The notes under the pieces: generated by a model | What the model was told of the DNA's origin: nothing | The model's database searches: none | Seen by the model: the letters and a program-made list of their open reading frames with translations, nothing else | Shown: positions 24,133 through 36,609 of the stretch, piece by piece | Layout of the letters: each line of letters opens with the position of its first letter | Numbering within the stretch: position 1 is the stretch's first letter | Assembly (NCBI RefSeq): GCF_012489685.1 | Contig: NC_080041.1 | Span: 37,933,780-37,997,779, forward strand | Length of the DNA stretch: 64,000 nt | Source of the DNA: Lotus japonicus | Taxonomy: Eukaryota > Streptophyta > Magnoliopsida > Fabales > Fabaceae | Reading direction: 5' to 3' | Translations under genes and position numbers: made by a program

Positions 24133-25267
24133 TTTTTTTTTTTTTTGTTACAAGGAGGGTTTAAGCCCGAAAAAAGAAACTACACACGAGTAGACCTAGG
24201 GAAAGAAACTCCTAAAACATCAGCCAAAAGCAGCGACGAACAGCTAGGGGGAGCCCTCTCAATTACATGAATCCCAAGAGTTAAATCATGAGCCATATTA
24301 GCTAGGCAGTCAGCAACTTGATTGGCCTCCCGCTTCACATGAACAACTCTAACCTCCCACGCTTTCTCCATCCAAGCTCGAATTTGCCCCACAAGACCAC
24401 CATAGGGATGCCACGGGTCACACCCAAGGTTGACAAGCTGAACCGCAACACTGGAATCACTCTCAATAATTACTTTCGGGAAACTCCTGCGCCAAGCAAG
24501 CGAAATAGCAGAGAAGATACCCCAAAGCTCCGCCCATAAAACTTTGGAAGAGCCAAGATTCCTGCAAAAACCAAGCTTCCACTGACCAAACTCATCCCTC
24601 AAAACCCCGCCACAGGTTGCCAAGCCCGGAGAGCCACGCACTGAACCATCCGTGTTACATTTAATCCACTGGGGTGGAGGGGGTTCCCAACGGATTTGCT
24701 GCACAGTGTAATTACGACTACCAGCTACAGTAGAGGAACGAACAGTCGAAACGCTATGAGAGTGCTCCAATTGAAGTCTCAAGGCAGAAGTGAAAACATG
24801 GTGTAGGTCAAAAGTTATTCCCTGGAAAACAAACTTAGAGCGCCACGACCAGATCGACCAAAGAAGAAGCCCAAAGTTTAGGATTATCCCACTCGATAGT
24901 GGCTGCAGCGAATCATTCTGGAGATTATTCAGCAACCATGGTCGAAAGTCACACTCGAAGAAGGAAGCCTGCATAGAAGGACGAACATGTTGCTGCCATA
25001 AAGGTCGCACTCTTCAATAGTCACGAAACAAATGGAGCGTAGTCTTCGGCTCCTCTTGGCACAGCGGACACAGCGCATCATCAGTCAAGTGGCTCTGCCA
25101 TCTCCTATTGTTCACCCATATGTCATTATTCAAGGTGCGCCACAGGAAATTCGATACTTTGAAAGGCCCATCCCACTTCCACACACGATTCCAAGGAAGA
25201 CTAACATCCCCTACATCAGACCTTACCCTTGCTTTGTAGGCTGATTTAGAAGAGAACAAACCATTGC
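24133..25267 (-). mobile_element. 5'-truncated LINE with perfect TSD: zf-RVT and RNase H
   Basis: Flanked by TAGTTCCTCTTATCTTA at 24116-24132 and 25268-25284. The minus strand starts in the RT-to-zinc-knuckle linker (S-A-Y-K-A-R-V), continues through W-K-W-D-G-P-F-K-V-S-N-F-L-W-R and C-P-L-C-Q-E-E-P-K-T-T-L-H-L-F-R-D-Y, then a single in-frame TGA (about 25014), then a 276-codon open frame with an RNase H domain. All RNase H acids are present: CNTDGSV, LWAELWGI, ESDSSVAV, QVADCLANM. The last zinc ligand appears changed (H-L-F-R-D-Y where Cys is usual). The 3' UTR ends in a 14-base poly(A), seen as T's at 24133-24146. Confidence 0.93.
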
Positions 25268-25285
25268 TAGTTCCTCTTATCTTAT

Positions 25286-27317
25286 CAATTGAGCTTTTTA
25301 GTTCCTTAATCCGGTTGCTCCATCTCTTTGTCTAGCATAGTGTTGTTATCCCTTTCATCTTTTTAACATGCGAGCCATAAGGTAACAAGACCTAGATTTG
25401 TAAGTACTACTTGTCCTCTTTGTCCTATGAATTTCTGTCCTATGTTGCCTCCGACTCATATGTCTTCACGATATGTTTAATCTATTCTATTGTATGTGGT
25501 CTTGTATAATCCTTACTAGCCAAATGGAGAGGTATGTCAACTTCCAAATAAGCCTTGCAGGAATAGATGAGCTCAGACTAGACTCGAGATACCTTAACGA
25601 CATGGTATGTACCCTTGCTTGATGGTATATGCCCTAATCCAACTCGGTGAGAGCATACACAACTCCTTGAGTCTAGAGATAATTAGAAGAGAGTAGACTT
25701 GTATAACTTAATGGTTCATAGGTCAGACTCGAGAGAAATTATTCATAACCCGTGTTATTTTATATGATTGGGGTCAGAGAGTATACAATCTCTTAACTTT
25801 AGAGCTTTAAGCGAGCATACTTTTATACTTTAATTTATACATTTGTAAATAAACACGATAATTTTTTTTAAATGTCTTAAAAAATTTCCATTTTAATTCA
25901 ACCTTCAATCACTTTTTTGGACATATATAAATGACCACTTAGTCTTCTTAACACAATCCTTTTAAAAGAACAATTACCTTTCAAACAATATACTTCATGT
26001 TGTCACTCATGTTACAAATTGTTGGTCGGTTGCGATAGCTCGTAGTACCCCAAATGTCAACTAATGTTAACGTTGGGGTTGATATGTAACGTAAGTGTCA
26101 CTTGAATGTCAATTTAATCTTTTCGATAGTTAATTTGTTCTCTAATAGTTAGTCACCTTCTCTCGCTCCCTTTACCCCCTTCTCCCTCCCCACCACCATT
26201 CTTCTCCTTCTTTTCGGTGGTTTAAGACTTTCAATTCTCTACAACTTTGGAGATTCAAAATAGTTTGGCTTCCTCGATTTTGATTTTTATGTGGTTTGGA
26301 TTCTTCTTCTGACGGTGTTGAAATCGATTATACTATTCTTATGGTCTCCTCTTATGGATAGATGAATTATATTTATATAATTCAACAAGATATAATAATA
26401 TAAACATAATAAAGTTCTAAAATGATTCCTAAAAAAAGTTCTGTAAGGAACTCGAACTTTTAGGGAGTCAAATAGCATTTTTTTTTTTTTGCAAAAATCC
26501 AAAAACATATGTAGTCTTTACACAAAGAAGTTAAACCAAAAGAAATTGAAAAGGGATATTTATTGTGTAAGCATACAGAGACAAAAATTTCTTAACTTCA
26601 CTCTCTTATATGTTAATCTTTTGCTTGACCCCATATATATGGATATTTTTAGTCCTGAGGGGCATCCAACATTTGTATTACATACAAATGAATATGTATA
26701 TTAGATTACATATATGATACTTATGAAGATAAGGATGCAGCCCCTCCTCAAGAAGAAAGCTTTAAAATGTTCCCTACTTTGTATTATACAGAATGTGTCA
26801 GATTCATACGCAGGAGTCATCACACCCTGACAATTCATCAAACTGGCTTTTGTATTATGATGAATTTGTCAGAGAACAAAGCAATTCACCATTATTGATA
26901 AAAACCTCCATCTTAAGCTGCTGAGGACATCAATTATTAATTTGCTTACATTAAGAAAAATGGAATCATTGTTTTCCCTTGTGCATCTTAATGTACATTA
27001 GGGAGCTAAATACTCTCCTTAGGCTAGCTATGAGAGTCTCTGATAGATCTGTTTATTGAGTCACCCACTAATGATCCACATGCAAATGTCAAATCTTCTA
27101 AGTTTCACGTTCCAAATGTCCAACCTTATGGGTGAGATATGTTGAATGTCTCACATTAACGAAAAATATTATCAAAATAGTTCTTATAAAAACTATAGTA
27201 ATAATCACTCAGCCTAGCTTTTGAGCTAGAGTTGGCTAGCCCGAATGCTAAGATCTATACCTAAAGTTTACTTGCAGTGTTTCTTCAACCCCAAAAAAGA
27301 AAAAAGAAAAAAAATGC
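25286..27317. other. Intergenic region downstream of the bHLH gene
   Basis: No gene or bounded transposon is seen. The bHLH 3' UTR and polyadenylation region must lie in the right-hand part, next to 27317. Confidence 0.4.
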
Positions 27318-29099
27318 TCACAAACATTGACCTCCATATCCTGCATTTCTAAATAGAGCTTGCTTGATATCTTCAGAACTCAGAATTGTTTTCTGCTCAA
27401 ATTCCTGTTACATAACAAATAGGATAATTAGATAGATTATAACTCCATTGGTCAACAAAAAAAGACCATGCAGTGATGCAGATTGAATATAGAAACAACA
27501 ACCAAATGATTTTTAGACTGTCCTAAAAAACCATCTGTAACATACCTCTGAGCAAGAAGCCTGCATTGTGAAATCATTGAAACTGCTAATAACGCATGGT
27601 TGAATATCAACGCCTAATGCTTCCAAGGTGTTCACTGTAGAAAGCAACAAGCCTGGCTTCCCTGCACAGGAGATCTCAACCCTTGTGTTGATATTCCTCC
27701 TGTCCACATCAAACTGCATAGAGGGGAGAAAATCAAATAAGGACTTACACCATATTCAAATTAGGATTCCTGAGGGGTACTTTACTAATTTGACTTCAGT
27801 CATGATTGAAACCCCTTCTAAAATTGATTCTGAAGCAAAAATCGATTATGGTGAGAAGCTTCTGTGGGTAGCTATTGTGTTCTGGAACTAATTCTGATGA
27901 AGAGAAGTTGATCCAAATATTCTATTTAATGGGTCCTGTTAAGCTATAATACTACCGGTTAAAGTTACCTTGGGAGAATTTCTCACTAAGATTTCATTGA
28001 GCTTTGCATCCTTGAAGATGTTAGTCATGTCTGAATCTACTTCTACTTCTTGTTTCAAATTTTTAATCTTCTCCAGAAGTTCTTTCATGTAATCAATAGT
28101 GTCTCCAAGTATAGCTGTTCTATCCATCTGTAGTTATTAGCATTCAACAAGCAAATTAGCACTTTTGCATGACACACAGTCACAAACTTGTTTCTGATAC
28201 CTCAACCACTTTATCATAAAAGGTGAGGTGTTGGGGGATTAAGATCTCGTGTCTCCAAATATGTCTCAAATTTCTATTCTACAAATGCAATCTAGTCATG
28301 TCAATTAAAAAGACATGAGTAGAGCAGTTACAAACTCACACCGTAATTTTCAATTGACATTTCAACAGTTTATTATTGGAAGAACGGAGAATGAGACATA
28401 ATTTTGGGATAGAAGATTTCAATCCTGTGTTGGAATAGTGTAAAAACTTTTGAATGTGAAAAAAGTCAAAAAACCAGAACTACACTCATTGAATGATTGA
28501 TTCTCATTTCTTACCTTACTTATCTTGGGGACAATTGATCTCAGCATGGAAAGCCTATCATTTAACCTCTTTCTCCTTCTCCTCTCAGCCATTAGATTCT
28601 TGGAGGGCTGCCCCTCAAGCTTCTTTGCTCTATTCTTTATTTCCAAACAAGTACCAGTGTTGAATACAGGTATTGCTTCAGGGAATTGGTTTGGCTCCAT
28701 TTTGCATGTTGTTTCCAAATCCAGATCCTCATCTTCCATCACTGACAAAGGGTAATCTTCTTGAGCCAGAAATGGTTGAGTGTTGAGTGGAGTCTCAAGG
28801 AGGGTGTTATAGGATGATGAATCCATGATCTGGGGTGCAGAGAATTCATCAAGTAAGGAACTGTAGATTTCATTGAAGGTGTAGCTGCTACTATTATTGT
28901 AGTAACTTTGAGGAACTTGTTGGCAAAGGGAAGAGTGGTTTGGAATAAAAGAATAAGAGTTTTGATCATAACAGTGATCAAAACTCCAATCATTGGAGAA
29001 AAGCTGGTTTTTTTCTGAACTTGGATTAGTATTGTTCCGTGTTTCTTTCTGTAGAGCCAGTAGCTCTTCCTCTAAGAAATCATGGTCATATAACTCCAT
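27318..29099 (-). CDS. bHLH transcription factor, bHLH93/ICE-like (four exons)
   Basis: Exons, in order on the minus strand: 29099-28515, 28127-27969, 27713-27546 and 27404-27318, with introns of 387, 255 and 141 bp, all GT-AG and all between codons. They encode 332 residues. The N-terminal half (1-158) is acidic and Ser/Asn-rich. The basic region is at 166-178 ([13 protein letters not shown]), helix 1 at 179-190, and the junction P-K-I-S-K|M-D-R spans exon 1/2 in the loop; helix 2 follows. The E-R-x-R-R core predicts E-box binding. Residues about 249-320 form the C-terminal ACT-like dimerisation domain ([16 protein letters not shown]) and the protein ends N-A-G-Y-G-G-Q-C-L, as in Arabidopsis bHLH93 (from memory). 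Known relatives act in the nucleus in cold/stomatal or flowering control; the exact role here is inferred. No stops, frameshifts or damaged splice sites are seen. Confidence 0.95.
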
Positions 29100-29205
29100 C
29101 TCTCTGTCTTTTTCTCTGTCTTTCTCTCTCTCTGGTTTGAACTTTGAGCGCTAGTTATTTAGAAAACACCTTGACAAAATAGAGTGCCAGATTAAAGTAT
29201 TTATA
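29100..29205 (-). promoter_or_regulatory. bHLH gene TATA box and GA-rich leader
   Basis: On the minus strand TATAAAT (29199-29205) lies about 100 bp before the ATG. Between them the leader is GA-rich (GAGAGA/AGACAGAG words at 29100-29137). This is a standard spacing for a plant promoter with a short 5' UTR. Confidence 0.7.
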
Positions 29206-29593
29206 AGGGGACACTAAAGGGTCTCGCCAATTGGCTATTTTTTACATTATAATAATATGTACTACGTTGTATTCATTAATGTGCTCCTAAAAACTTAAGA
29301 CCAAAATGGAATCTATTTTACACCTCGTTCTTCCCCTTCCTACCTGGAGAAAAAGAGGGACCATTTATGTCCCTTTAACCGAGATTTCTGCAATCAAAAA
29401 ACAAATTAAAATATTATGAATTCTCAGGACAGTTTGACCCTCACAACTGTTTGCAACCAAAAAGATTGGAGAGTAACATCAAGAACCCTCTGATGATTCT
29501 TTTGTATGTTAAAGACCTGGTTCATGGACCATGGTTATGAGCAGATCGAATAAACAATCTTAAAAAAATCAAGTCATTGAATCGGTTAAGTAA
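29206..29593. other. Proximal upstream region of the bHLH gene
   Basis: This is the only non-transposon DNA between the TATA box and the Helitron. No specific regulator site can be claimed from sequence alone. Confidence 0.4.
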
Positions 29594-30002
29594 TCTATAT
29601 ATAATATATAGCAAAATCACTCAAAGAACCATTTTGCCACGTGTCAACACCACAATGATTCTACTACGAGAGTGAATTTAGGAGCTTTCGTGCCACATGT
29701 CATTCTCTCATGCAACGATTACCATTCCTATTCACTAGACTACTAGAAAGATATTTCCCACCCACTAGAAAGATAACTTCCCACCTACTCAAAAAATAAC
29801 TTCTATCATCTAACTTCTCACCCACTCTCATAAGAGATCACATCTCTCTCTCCCATTATGTCTCTCTCCTTTGAAAATCACCCATCATGTTCCAAAATCT
29901 TCTTTTCAACCGTAAAAAAAACTGCCTTCAAAAACACTTTTTCTATAAATTCCCCATGTGTCTTCATAATTCATCCATCACCATTCAATCTAAAAATTAT
30001 CA

Positions 30003-30680
30003 TGGCTCTTAGTCTTACTGTTGACGATGTCTCTTCCATTTCAAAATGAAAAGTATGGGTGGAGGGTTATTGTGAAGGTGGTGCAGAAGTGGTTGACTCC
30101 AAGTTTCGATCGTTCAAAACTTCCTAACTTAATGGAGTTAGTTTTAATGGATGCAAAGGTTCGACTTTCATGTTGTTTTATAATTGATATATTGATTTGA
30201 CTCGATGTTGGTTTAAATTTTTTAAGTCTATCATGTTCACTTACCTGTTTTCAATCTACATGGTGACAAGATCCATGACACAGTGCGAAAGACTCATGTT
30301 TATAAGTTTAATCATTTGTTAGTTGAGAGTTGAGTATACATGTTATCATATTTCACTTTTAGTGATAGCACTCTTGATTTTCGTACAACGTCTCATGCTC
30401 ACAAGATATATAATCTTTGAGTTTGATTAGGTTGTTCAAACTCTAACCAACATCTCTATTCATATGTTTTTGTTTCTGATATCATGTTCAATGATCCAGA
30501 TCAAACCCTGTTAGTTGGTGAGATTTCAAACTAAATTTATATACATCTATAAAATTATTTGTGATCTACCATATTTTGTTTGTCTTGCAGATATGATAGG
30601 GATCCTCACCAACTATAGCGGCGAGCAGAAATTCAAAAAAAATATCAAGTGCGAAAGAGGATTACCATAGAGATTGAACA
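30003..30680 (+). pseudogene. Replication protein A-like (DUF223/OB-fold) relic
   Basis: From ATG at 30003 the frames give M-A-L-S-L-T-V-D-D-V-S-S-I-S-K, then W-R-V-I-V-K-V-V-Q-K-W-L-T-P-S-F, L-M-E-L-V-L-M-D-A-K, and after frameshifts G-D-K-I-H-D-T-V-R-K, V-Y-K-F-N-H-L, F-R-T-T-S-H-A-H-K-I and D-M-I-G-I-L-T. This order is that of Helitron-linked RPA70-like single-strand-binding proteins. Multiple frameshifts and stops show that it is dead. Confidence 0.72.
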
Positions 30681-30767
30681 AGAAGGATAATTATTAGTAT
30701 TTTTTAACAAAAATGTAAAATCTATTGAAATTTTGAATCAATGTCCCAATTATTGTAAATAATAATT

Positions 30768-31001
30768 GGCTTAATAGCTCTTTTGGTCCCTCACTTATCA
30801 CATTTTTGCACTTTTGGTCCCCAATAAAAAAATTAGCACTTTTGGTCCTCCACATTTCTTATTTGTTTGCAAAAATGATCCTTATTTAGACTAAAACTGC
30901 AAAAGTGTGTAAATGTGAGGGACTAATTTTGCTAATTTTTTCCCAGAGGGACCAAAAGTGCAAAATCATGAAAAGTGAGGGATCAAAAGAGCTATTAAGC
31001 C
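30768..31001. mobile_element. Mutator-type MITE nested in the Helitron
   Basis: The TIR starts GGCTTAATAGCTCTTTTG on both ends and the flanks carry a perfect 9 bp TSD, ATAATAATT (30759-30767 and 31002-31010). Length is 234 bp and the arms with 'gggaccaaaagtgcaaaa' words fold back over most of the element. There is no coding sequence. Confidence 0.88.
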
Positions 31002-31239
31002 ATAATAATTTAATCATAAGTCTGTTGAAAACAGAGTGAGGGTTGAGTCTGCATTTTTTGGAAGCTACATCTAGGAGCTACTCTCTGCTTTATCTTCACG
31101 TGATTTGACCAACACTTTCTATTTCTTCTTCATAAAAATCAATCGTAAGTATCTTGTCTTAAACTTTTGATACTAGCTGCAAAAACGTTTAAAGAGATCG
31201 AAAATATTTTCATATTATAGGTTCGCTTTTATCGATATA

Positions 31240-31660
31240 TCTTGAATAACCAACACACATTTTCAACGAAATAACCACCCCACTAACCCTACAACTAAAT
31301 ACTATATCTGAATTTTTTTTAAAAATAAAGAATTAATCTTTTTTATCAAAATAAATATTGTAACTTAATTTTGATAATAATAACTACCCCACTAACTCAA
31401 TACACATATTTCAAACCAAATAAACACCACCTCACTAACCTCACATTTTAATTTCGATGGGAATTCTATTTGATTTTTTATCAAAATAAATATTATATCT
31501 TAATTTTAATAAAATTATTACCCCACTAACCCACAACACACATTTTTCGACCAAATAACCACCACCCCACTAACCCCACAACTTAATATTCTATCTAATT
31601 TTTTTTAATAAAAATGAATTTCCTTTATCAAAATAAATACTATATCTTATGGCATTCCAT
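31240..31660. repeat. Diverged tandem repeat block, 'accccactaacccc' units
   Basis: Phrases like CCACCCCACTAACCCCACAAC recur at about 31274, 31384, 31428, 31517 and 31566, alternating with 'atcaaaataaatattatatctta'. The period is near 130-150 bp. A second block of the same units lies at 33625-34070. Confidence 0.7.
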
Positions 31661-33624
31661 GGACAAGATCCATGTCAAGATCTCTCTAAAAAGGTCTTTT
31701 CCCCCCCTTTTTTTTTCTTCTTCTTTTTTATTGATCTTTGTTCCTTACAAATTGTTCAATTTTCTCTTTCATTCTCGGTAAAAAATAATTAAGAACTCAT
31801 TTTTAAAGTGTTCTATTATTTGCTTCTCATTCCAATAATAGGTTATTTTATTCTCGATTATCTATGGTTCTTATATGATTTTTTTATTTTTCTTTTGTAC
31901 ATGTCCTTTCAATTGTTTCTATAGGAGAGTGAACACTAAGCTACTTGGGGAACTACCAAAGTAGAGGGTATCGACAGAAAGGGGATTTCAAAGATGACAT
32001 TTCTGATAGGTTTCGAATTTCTACGGGTCCTCCTACTTTGAAATAGTTGATCCAGTCAAAGAAGTTGACGTTTCTAGATGAGAAAGAAAAGAAAGATCAC
32101 AATGTTTTTCAAAACTCTAGCAATAGATTCAAATCCAATCATCCCCAAGTGTAAAAAGAAAGTGTATAATGTTTACATTGTTGAAGAGATTGGTAGGCTC
32201 GGAATAATCAAGAGGTTCAATTTCGTTGAAGATTAGAAATAAATCTTTAATTATTTTACTTTTTCTCTCCAACATGTGGCTTGGAATTGAGATACTTAAG
32301 AAGGCGAAGAAATTAGGTTAATTTGAGCTTTCATATACTGTAATTTCTATAGTGGAACCATAAAGTAGTGGTATATTTTCTTTCCTTCTTTTATAATTTT
32401 AGTGTTCCTTCTTCCCTTTAAAAATTAATTAGAAAACTAAATATAATAATACATTATTACTTATGTTTTCCTTCTTCTATGATCAAGTAAAAAACATATA
32501 TTGTACGTGGGTCAGTTTAAAATTTATCATATTTTCAATTTTGACATGCGATTGCTCCGGTCACAAATTTAGCAAATTAGATTACAAAATAAATCATAAC
32601 ACAACTTTTAATTTTGGTTTTTTTACTAAGTCTGGCAGTCCATTAGATGTGTTATTTTTTGTTATTAATTTTTTATGGTAACTTCAGTTATTTACAATAT
32701 AATTTCAAGTTAAAAGTGCATTTTATAACAATTTCATTTTGTACAAATTCCAGGGTAAAGGTCCTACATGGACGTACATTTTACATTAAAGTATTTTCCT
32801 GTTAAAACGTATAAGAAAACTAATTTTTTATATAAATTAAGTACTTTTTTCATAAATTTTTAAATAATCTTAAAATTAAATATATATATATATATATAAT
32901 TATAAAAAATTGATAGTAAAATTATGTTGCTAAACATTAATATATATATATAATCATAATTATCTATAAATAAATTACACTTTAAAAAGTTACGACGAGG
33001 AAGAATATTCTACATAAAAGTAATTTCATCTTAAATATAATTTTAAAATATATTTTAATATAAATTTAGTACTCTTCATAATTTCTTAAATATAAAGGTA
33101 TGATAATTGGATGATAAAATATGATGTGTGAAGATTAGAATACAATAATATGTGTAAAATTTACATTTATTTATGTTTAAACTAGATGATAAAGAGTTTC
33201 AACGGGAATAAACATTTCACATAAAAATATCTTATGTAAAAATTAATAAAATAAATGTGTTATAATATTTCACTACTTTACACTATAATTTCACGTTAAA
33301 ATTGTGTTACATAACAATATGGACTTAACTTTTTTCAAAAATTACAATGTAAAAAGAAATAATAGGAAATAATATTTTAGTATTGAAATACTGTAATGAT
33401 AATCCTAATAGAAAAATAAGTTTTTTATAATTTAAGTACATTATTAAAATTTTATGAATAAGTATATATAAAATTTGTGTGAAATATTGTAATATGAGCA
33501 TTTTAATTCCATCGAAGTTTTAACTTTCACAAAAAATAGTATCAATATCTCACTTTTTTATAAATTCATGTATTGAACTATTGATACGTTTCTAAAACAC
33601 AAGAAGTAAACTTTTTGTGCAACG
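31661..33624. other. Helitron interior without recognisable genes
   Basis: This 2 kb segment interrupts the two blocks of the 'accccactaacccc' repeat. Its right edge has TTTTTGTGCAACGCACTG (about 33616-33633), reminiscent of a Helitron hairpin but lacking CTAG. It may be a nested insertion; no clear left end is visible. Confidence 0.4.
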
Positions 33625-34070
33625 CACTGTTACACATTTTCGACCAAATAACCACCACCCCACTAACCCCACAACACACATTTCAAACCAAATAACCACC
33701 GCCCCACTAACCCCACAACTTAATATCTATGTGAATTCTATTTTATTTTTTAATAAAAATGAATTTTTATCAAAATAAATATTATATCTTAATTTTAGTA
33801 AAATAACCACCTCACTAAACCACAACATACATTTTCGACCAAATAACCACCACCCCACAACTTAATATTCCATCTGATTTCGTTGTTTTTTTATAATAAG
33901 AATGAATTTATTTTAGAAAAATAAATATTATATCTTAATTTTGTTAAAATAACCAACCTCACAATTTATCAAAAAAAAAAAAATAACCAACCTCACAAAC
34001 CCACAAAACACATTTCAACTAAATAACCACCACCCCGCTAATCCTACAACCTCATATTTTATCTGATTTT
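33625..34070. repeat. Second block of 'accccactaacccc' tandem units
   Basis: Same repeat family as 31240-31660, with copies at about 33648, 33693, 33810 and 33850. The two blocks probably formed one array before the segment between them arrived. Confidence 0.65.
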
Positions 34071-34324
34071 TTCTAATAAAAAATTAATATTATTTATTAA
34101 AACAAATCTGATTCCTCATTTTTTTTTAAATCACCCTACTCTTCGACAACACACATTTTCAACAGTTACAACTTTGTATAACTGCACAATTTTACTTTAT
34201 TTTCTAAATTTTTTAACGTGTTTTCTATGTTCCTTTTGATATTTCTCTTTTTACAGTCCTTCATTTACCGATCTCATAAGAGAGTTTATGTTTCATTACT
34301 AATAACATGCATATCATTGTAGGA

Positions 34325-35945
34325 TTTCGAATAGAGGATGATGCTCTCATGAACCTCTGCTTAATTGAAATTAAGAAACTTATCTGTTGCAATGGGAGGT
34401 CACTTATAGAATTCTCATGTATGTCATATCCCCGATTTTCTGAAAATCTACAATTTGAAAAAAAGTTTTTGCCGACGAGTTGAATTACAATAAACAAGAA
34501 ATGTGTGATACACATGAAGCACTATTAAAGTCTTTCATTACTGAGTAATCCGAAGTGTATAAACAAATAATGAGTTCGGTTTTGTTCAATCATTGAGGGT
34601 TTTATTTTCAATAAGGATTTGGAGGTTCGAGGAAAACATTTATGTAGAATACATTGTCTTAAGTTTTAAGATCAAATGACTCATTGTTTTGAATGTGGCA
34701 TCAAGTGTTATTGCTTTCTTTGTTGTTACTTGAAGGGAGGACTGCTCATTCATGATTTTCTATTTCTATATCAATTAATGATATATCAACATGCAATATC
34801 AAACAAGGATCTCAAAAGGTTGAATTACTTAAAAAGACATGTTTGATCATATAGGATGAAGCACAAATGTTGAACAAACATTGTTTTGAAGCATTAGATA
34901 GAACCTGAATGACATGATGAAAACCCGTTTGAATTTTGGTTATGATAAACCATTTGGTGGTAAAGTTGTGGTCCTGGGAGGAGATTTTAGGCAAATTCTT
35001 CCTGTTGTTCTAAAAGGTAACCGAGAAAATATCATTGAACCTTCAATTAATTCTTCATACTTTTGGAACTCATGCACATGATTGAAATTGAGCAAAAACA
35101 TGAGATTACAAAAAAAATTCATCATCATCAACCTATGAAGAAACTAGAGAATTTGCAGAATAGATTCTCTAGGCCGGAGATAGTACATTCAACACAATTG
35201 ATGATGCTCAAATCATGATAGAAATACCTCCAGATTTGTTGATAGAAAAATCACACGATCATATACTTAGCTTCGTGAATTTTGCTTATGCTAAAATGAT
35301 TGCAAACATGAAAAATAATTCATTCTTTGAAGAAAGAGTAATTTTGGCACCAACCCTTGAGAGAATTGAGCATGTCAATAATTTCAAGTCATTCATGATT
35401 CCTGGTAATGAGAAGGAATATTTGAGCTTTGACACTACATGCAAATCTGTTGAGGACACAGAGGTAGAAGGTTCACTTATGAGTTCTTGAATGACGTCAA
35501 ATGTTCAAACATTACAAACCACATACTTATTTTGAAGGTTGGTGTTCCTATTATGCTTCTTCGGAATATAGACTACACATATGTTTGTTTATACAACATA
35601 ACTCGCTTGATAGTAATAGATTTGACAAAGAATGTCATTGCAGCATCAATTCTAACAGGTTAAAAAATTGGAGAAAAATGTTTTTATCCCTCGAATAAGC
35701 TTAATATCATTTCACCCTGGATTACCGTTCAAATTCTCAAGACCACAATTTCCTGTCACTTTATGCTTTGCCATGACTACAAATAACAGTCAAGGTCAAT
35801 CCTTATCTCATGTTACCCTATATCTGCCTATACCATTTTTCACTCATGACCAGCTCCATGTTGCTCTTTCAAGAGTGAAATCAAGAAAATAGTTGAAATT
35901 ATTGATTTTAGAAGATAAAGAAAACCTCTCAAACGCAACAAACAA
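34325..35945 (+). pseudogene. Helitron Pif1-type helicase relic
   Basis: Recognisable pieces in order: N-L-C-L-I-E-I-K-K-L (about 34350), [17 protein letters not shown] with the Walker B DEAQ (about 34855), [20 protein letters not shown] (about 34950-35010), I-E-I-P-P-D-L-L and following (35218-35487), a G-V-P-I-M-L-L-R-N-I-D region, and the C-terminal F-A-M-T-T-N-N-S-Q-G-Q-S-L with H-V-A-L-S-R-V-K-S-R (35770-35890). These are the SF1 motifs of the Helitron helicase. The Walker A part is not seen, and several frameshifts and stops break the frame. Confidence 0.85.
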
Positions 35946-36609
35946 TGTTGTATACCAATAAGTGTTTGACAACATCTAAAAGGTCGATTTTTAATGATCT
36001 AAGTTTTTTTATAACATTCTAAATTTAATCTCAAATTTAGTAGTTATTTTGTAACATAATGGTGAAAAGTTAAACTTTACACGTTCATCCTTTTATATAG
36101 TGGAACCAAGATTCAATATAAGTGAACTACAAAATTTGTATTCAAAGTAGCCAATATTATAACTATAGGAAATTATTTTATTTTAACGCTCATTAAAACT
36201 TAATTTTGTTTATTATCATATAAAGCAAATCTATTCTATACAAATCGATGTATTTGCTGCTTCTTCCTTAGCACAAAACTTGGATTCCCTAGATGATTAA
36301 CATTGAAGATTTCTATAAATACACTCATCTACTCATCAGACTAATCATATATAATATAAGGGAGCTTATATTAATACTTTATCATTCATTAATTGTTGTT
36401 TGTTTGTTTATCTATATTGAAAACTTCAATTTACAATTTTTTGTCATTGCTATATTACAATCACGAAAGTCTTATTTTCGTTTTCGTGCAACTACTAATT
36501 CTTCTATATCAATCATCATAGGTAAAATTCGGAAATAAAAACTCGCCGTGCAACGCACGAGTGAACATACTAGTAAGTTTACAATTTAGATTATGATAGG
36601 TTTGGATAC

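Larger units (their letters stand above)
29594..36573 (+). mobile_element. Helitron with RPA-like and Pif1 helicase relics (6.98 kb)
   Basis: The 5' end TCTATATATAATATATAGC follows a host A (29593). The 3' end has CCGTGCAACGCACG (hairpin, 36546-36559), then GTGAACATA and CTAG (36570-36573), followed by host T. A|TC...CTRR|T is the Helitron signature, and it inserts without a TSD. The interior carries an RPA-like OB-fold relic near the 5' end and a Pif1-type helicase relic near the 3' end. No HUH Rep domain could be recognised, so it is an immobile or deleted copy. A MITE and repeat arrays are nested inside. Confidence 0.82.

Noticed and set aside
33616..33633. GTGCAACGCAC hairpin as a further Helitron 3' end
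   Set aside because: It lacks CTRR with a following T; kept only as a note on a possible nested insertion.
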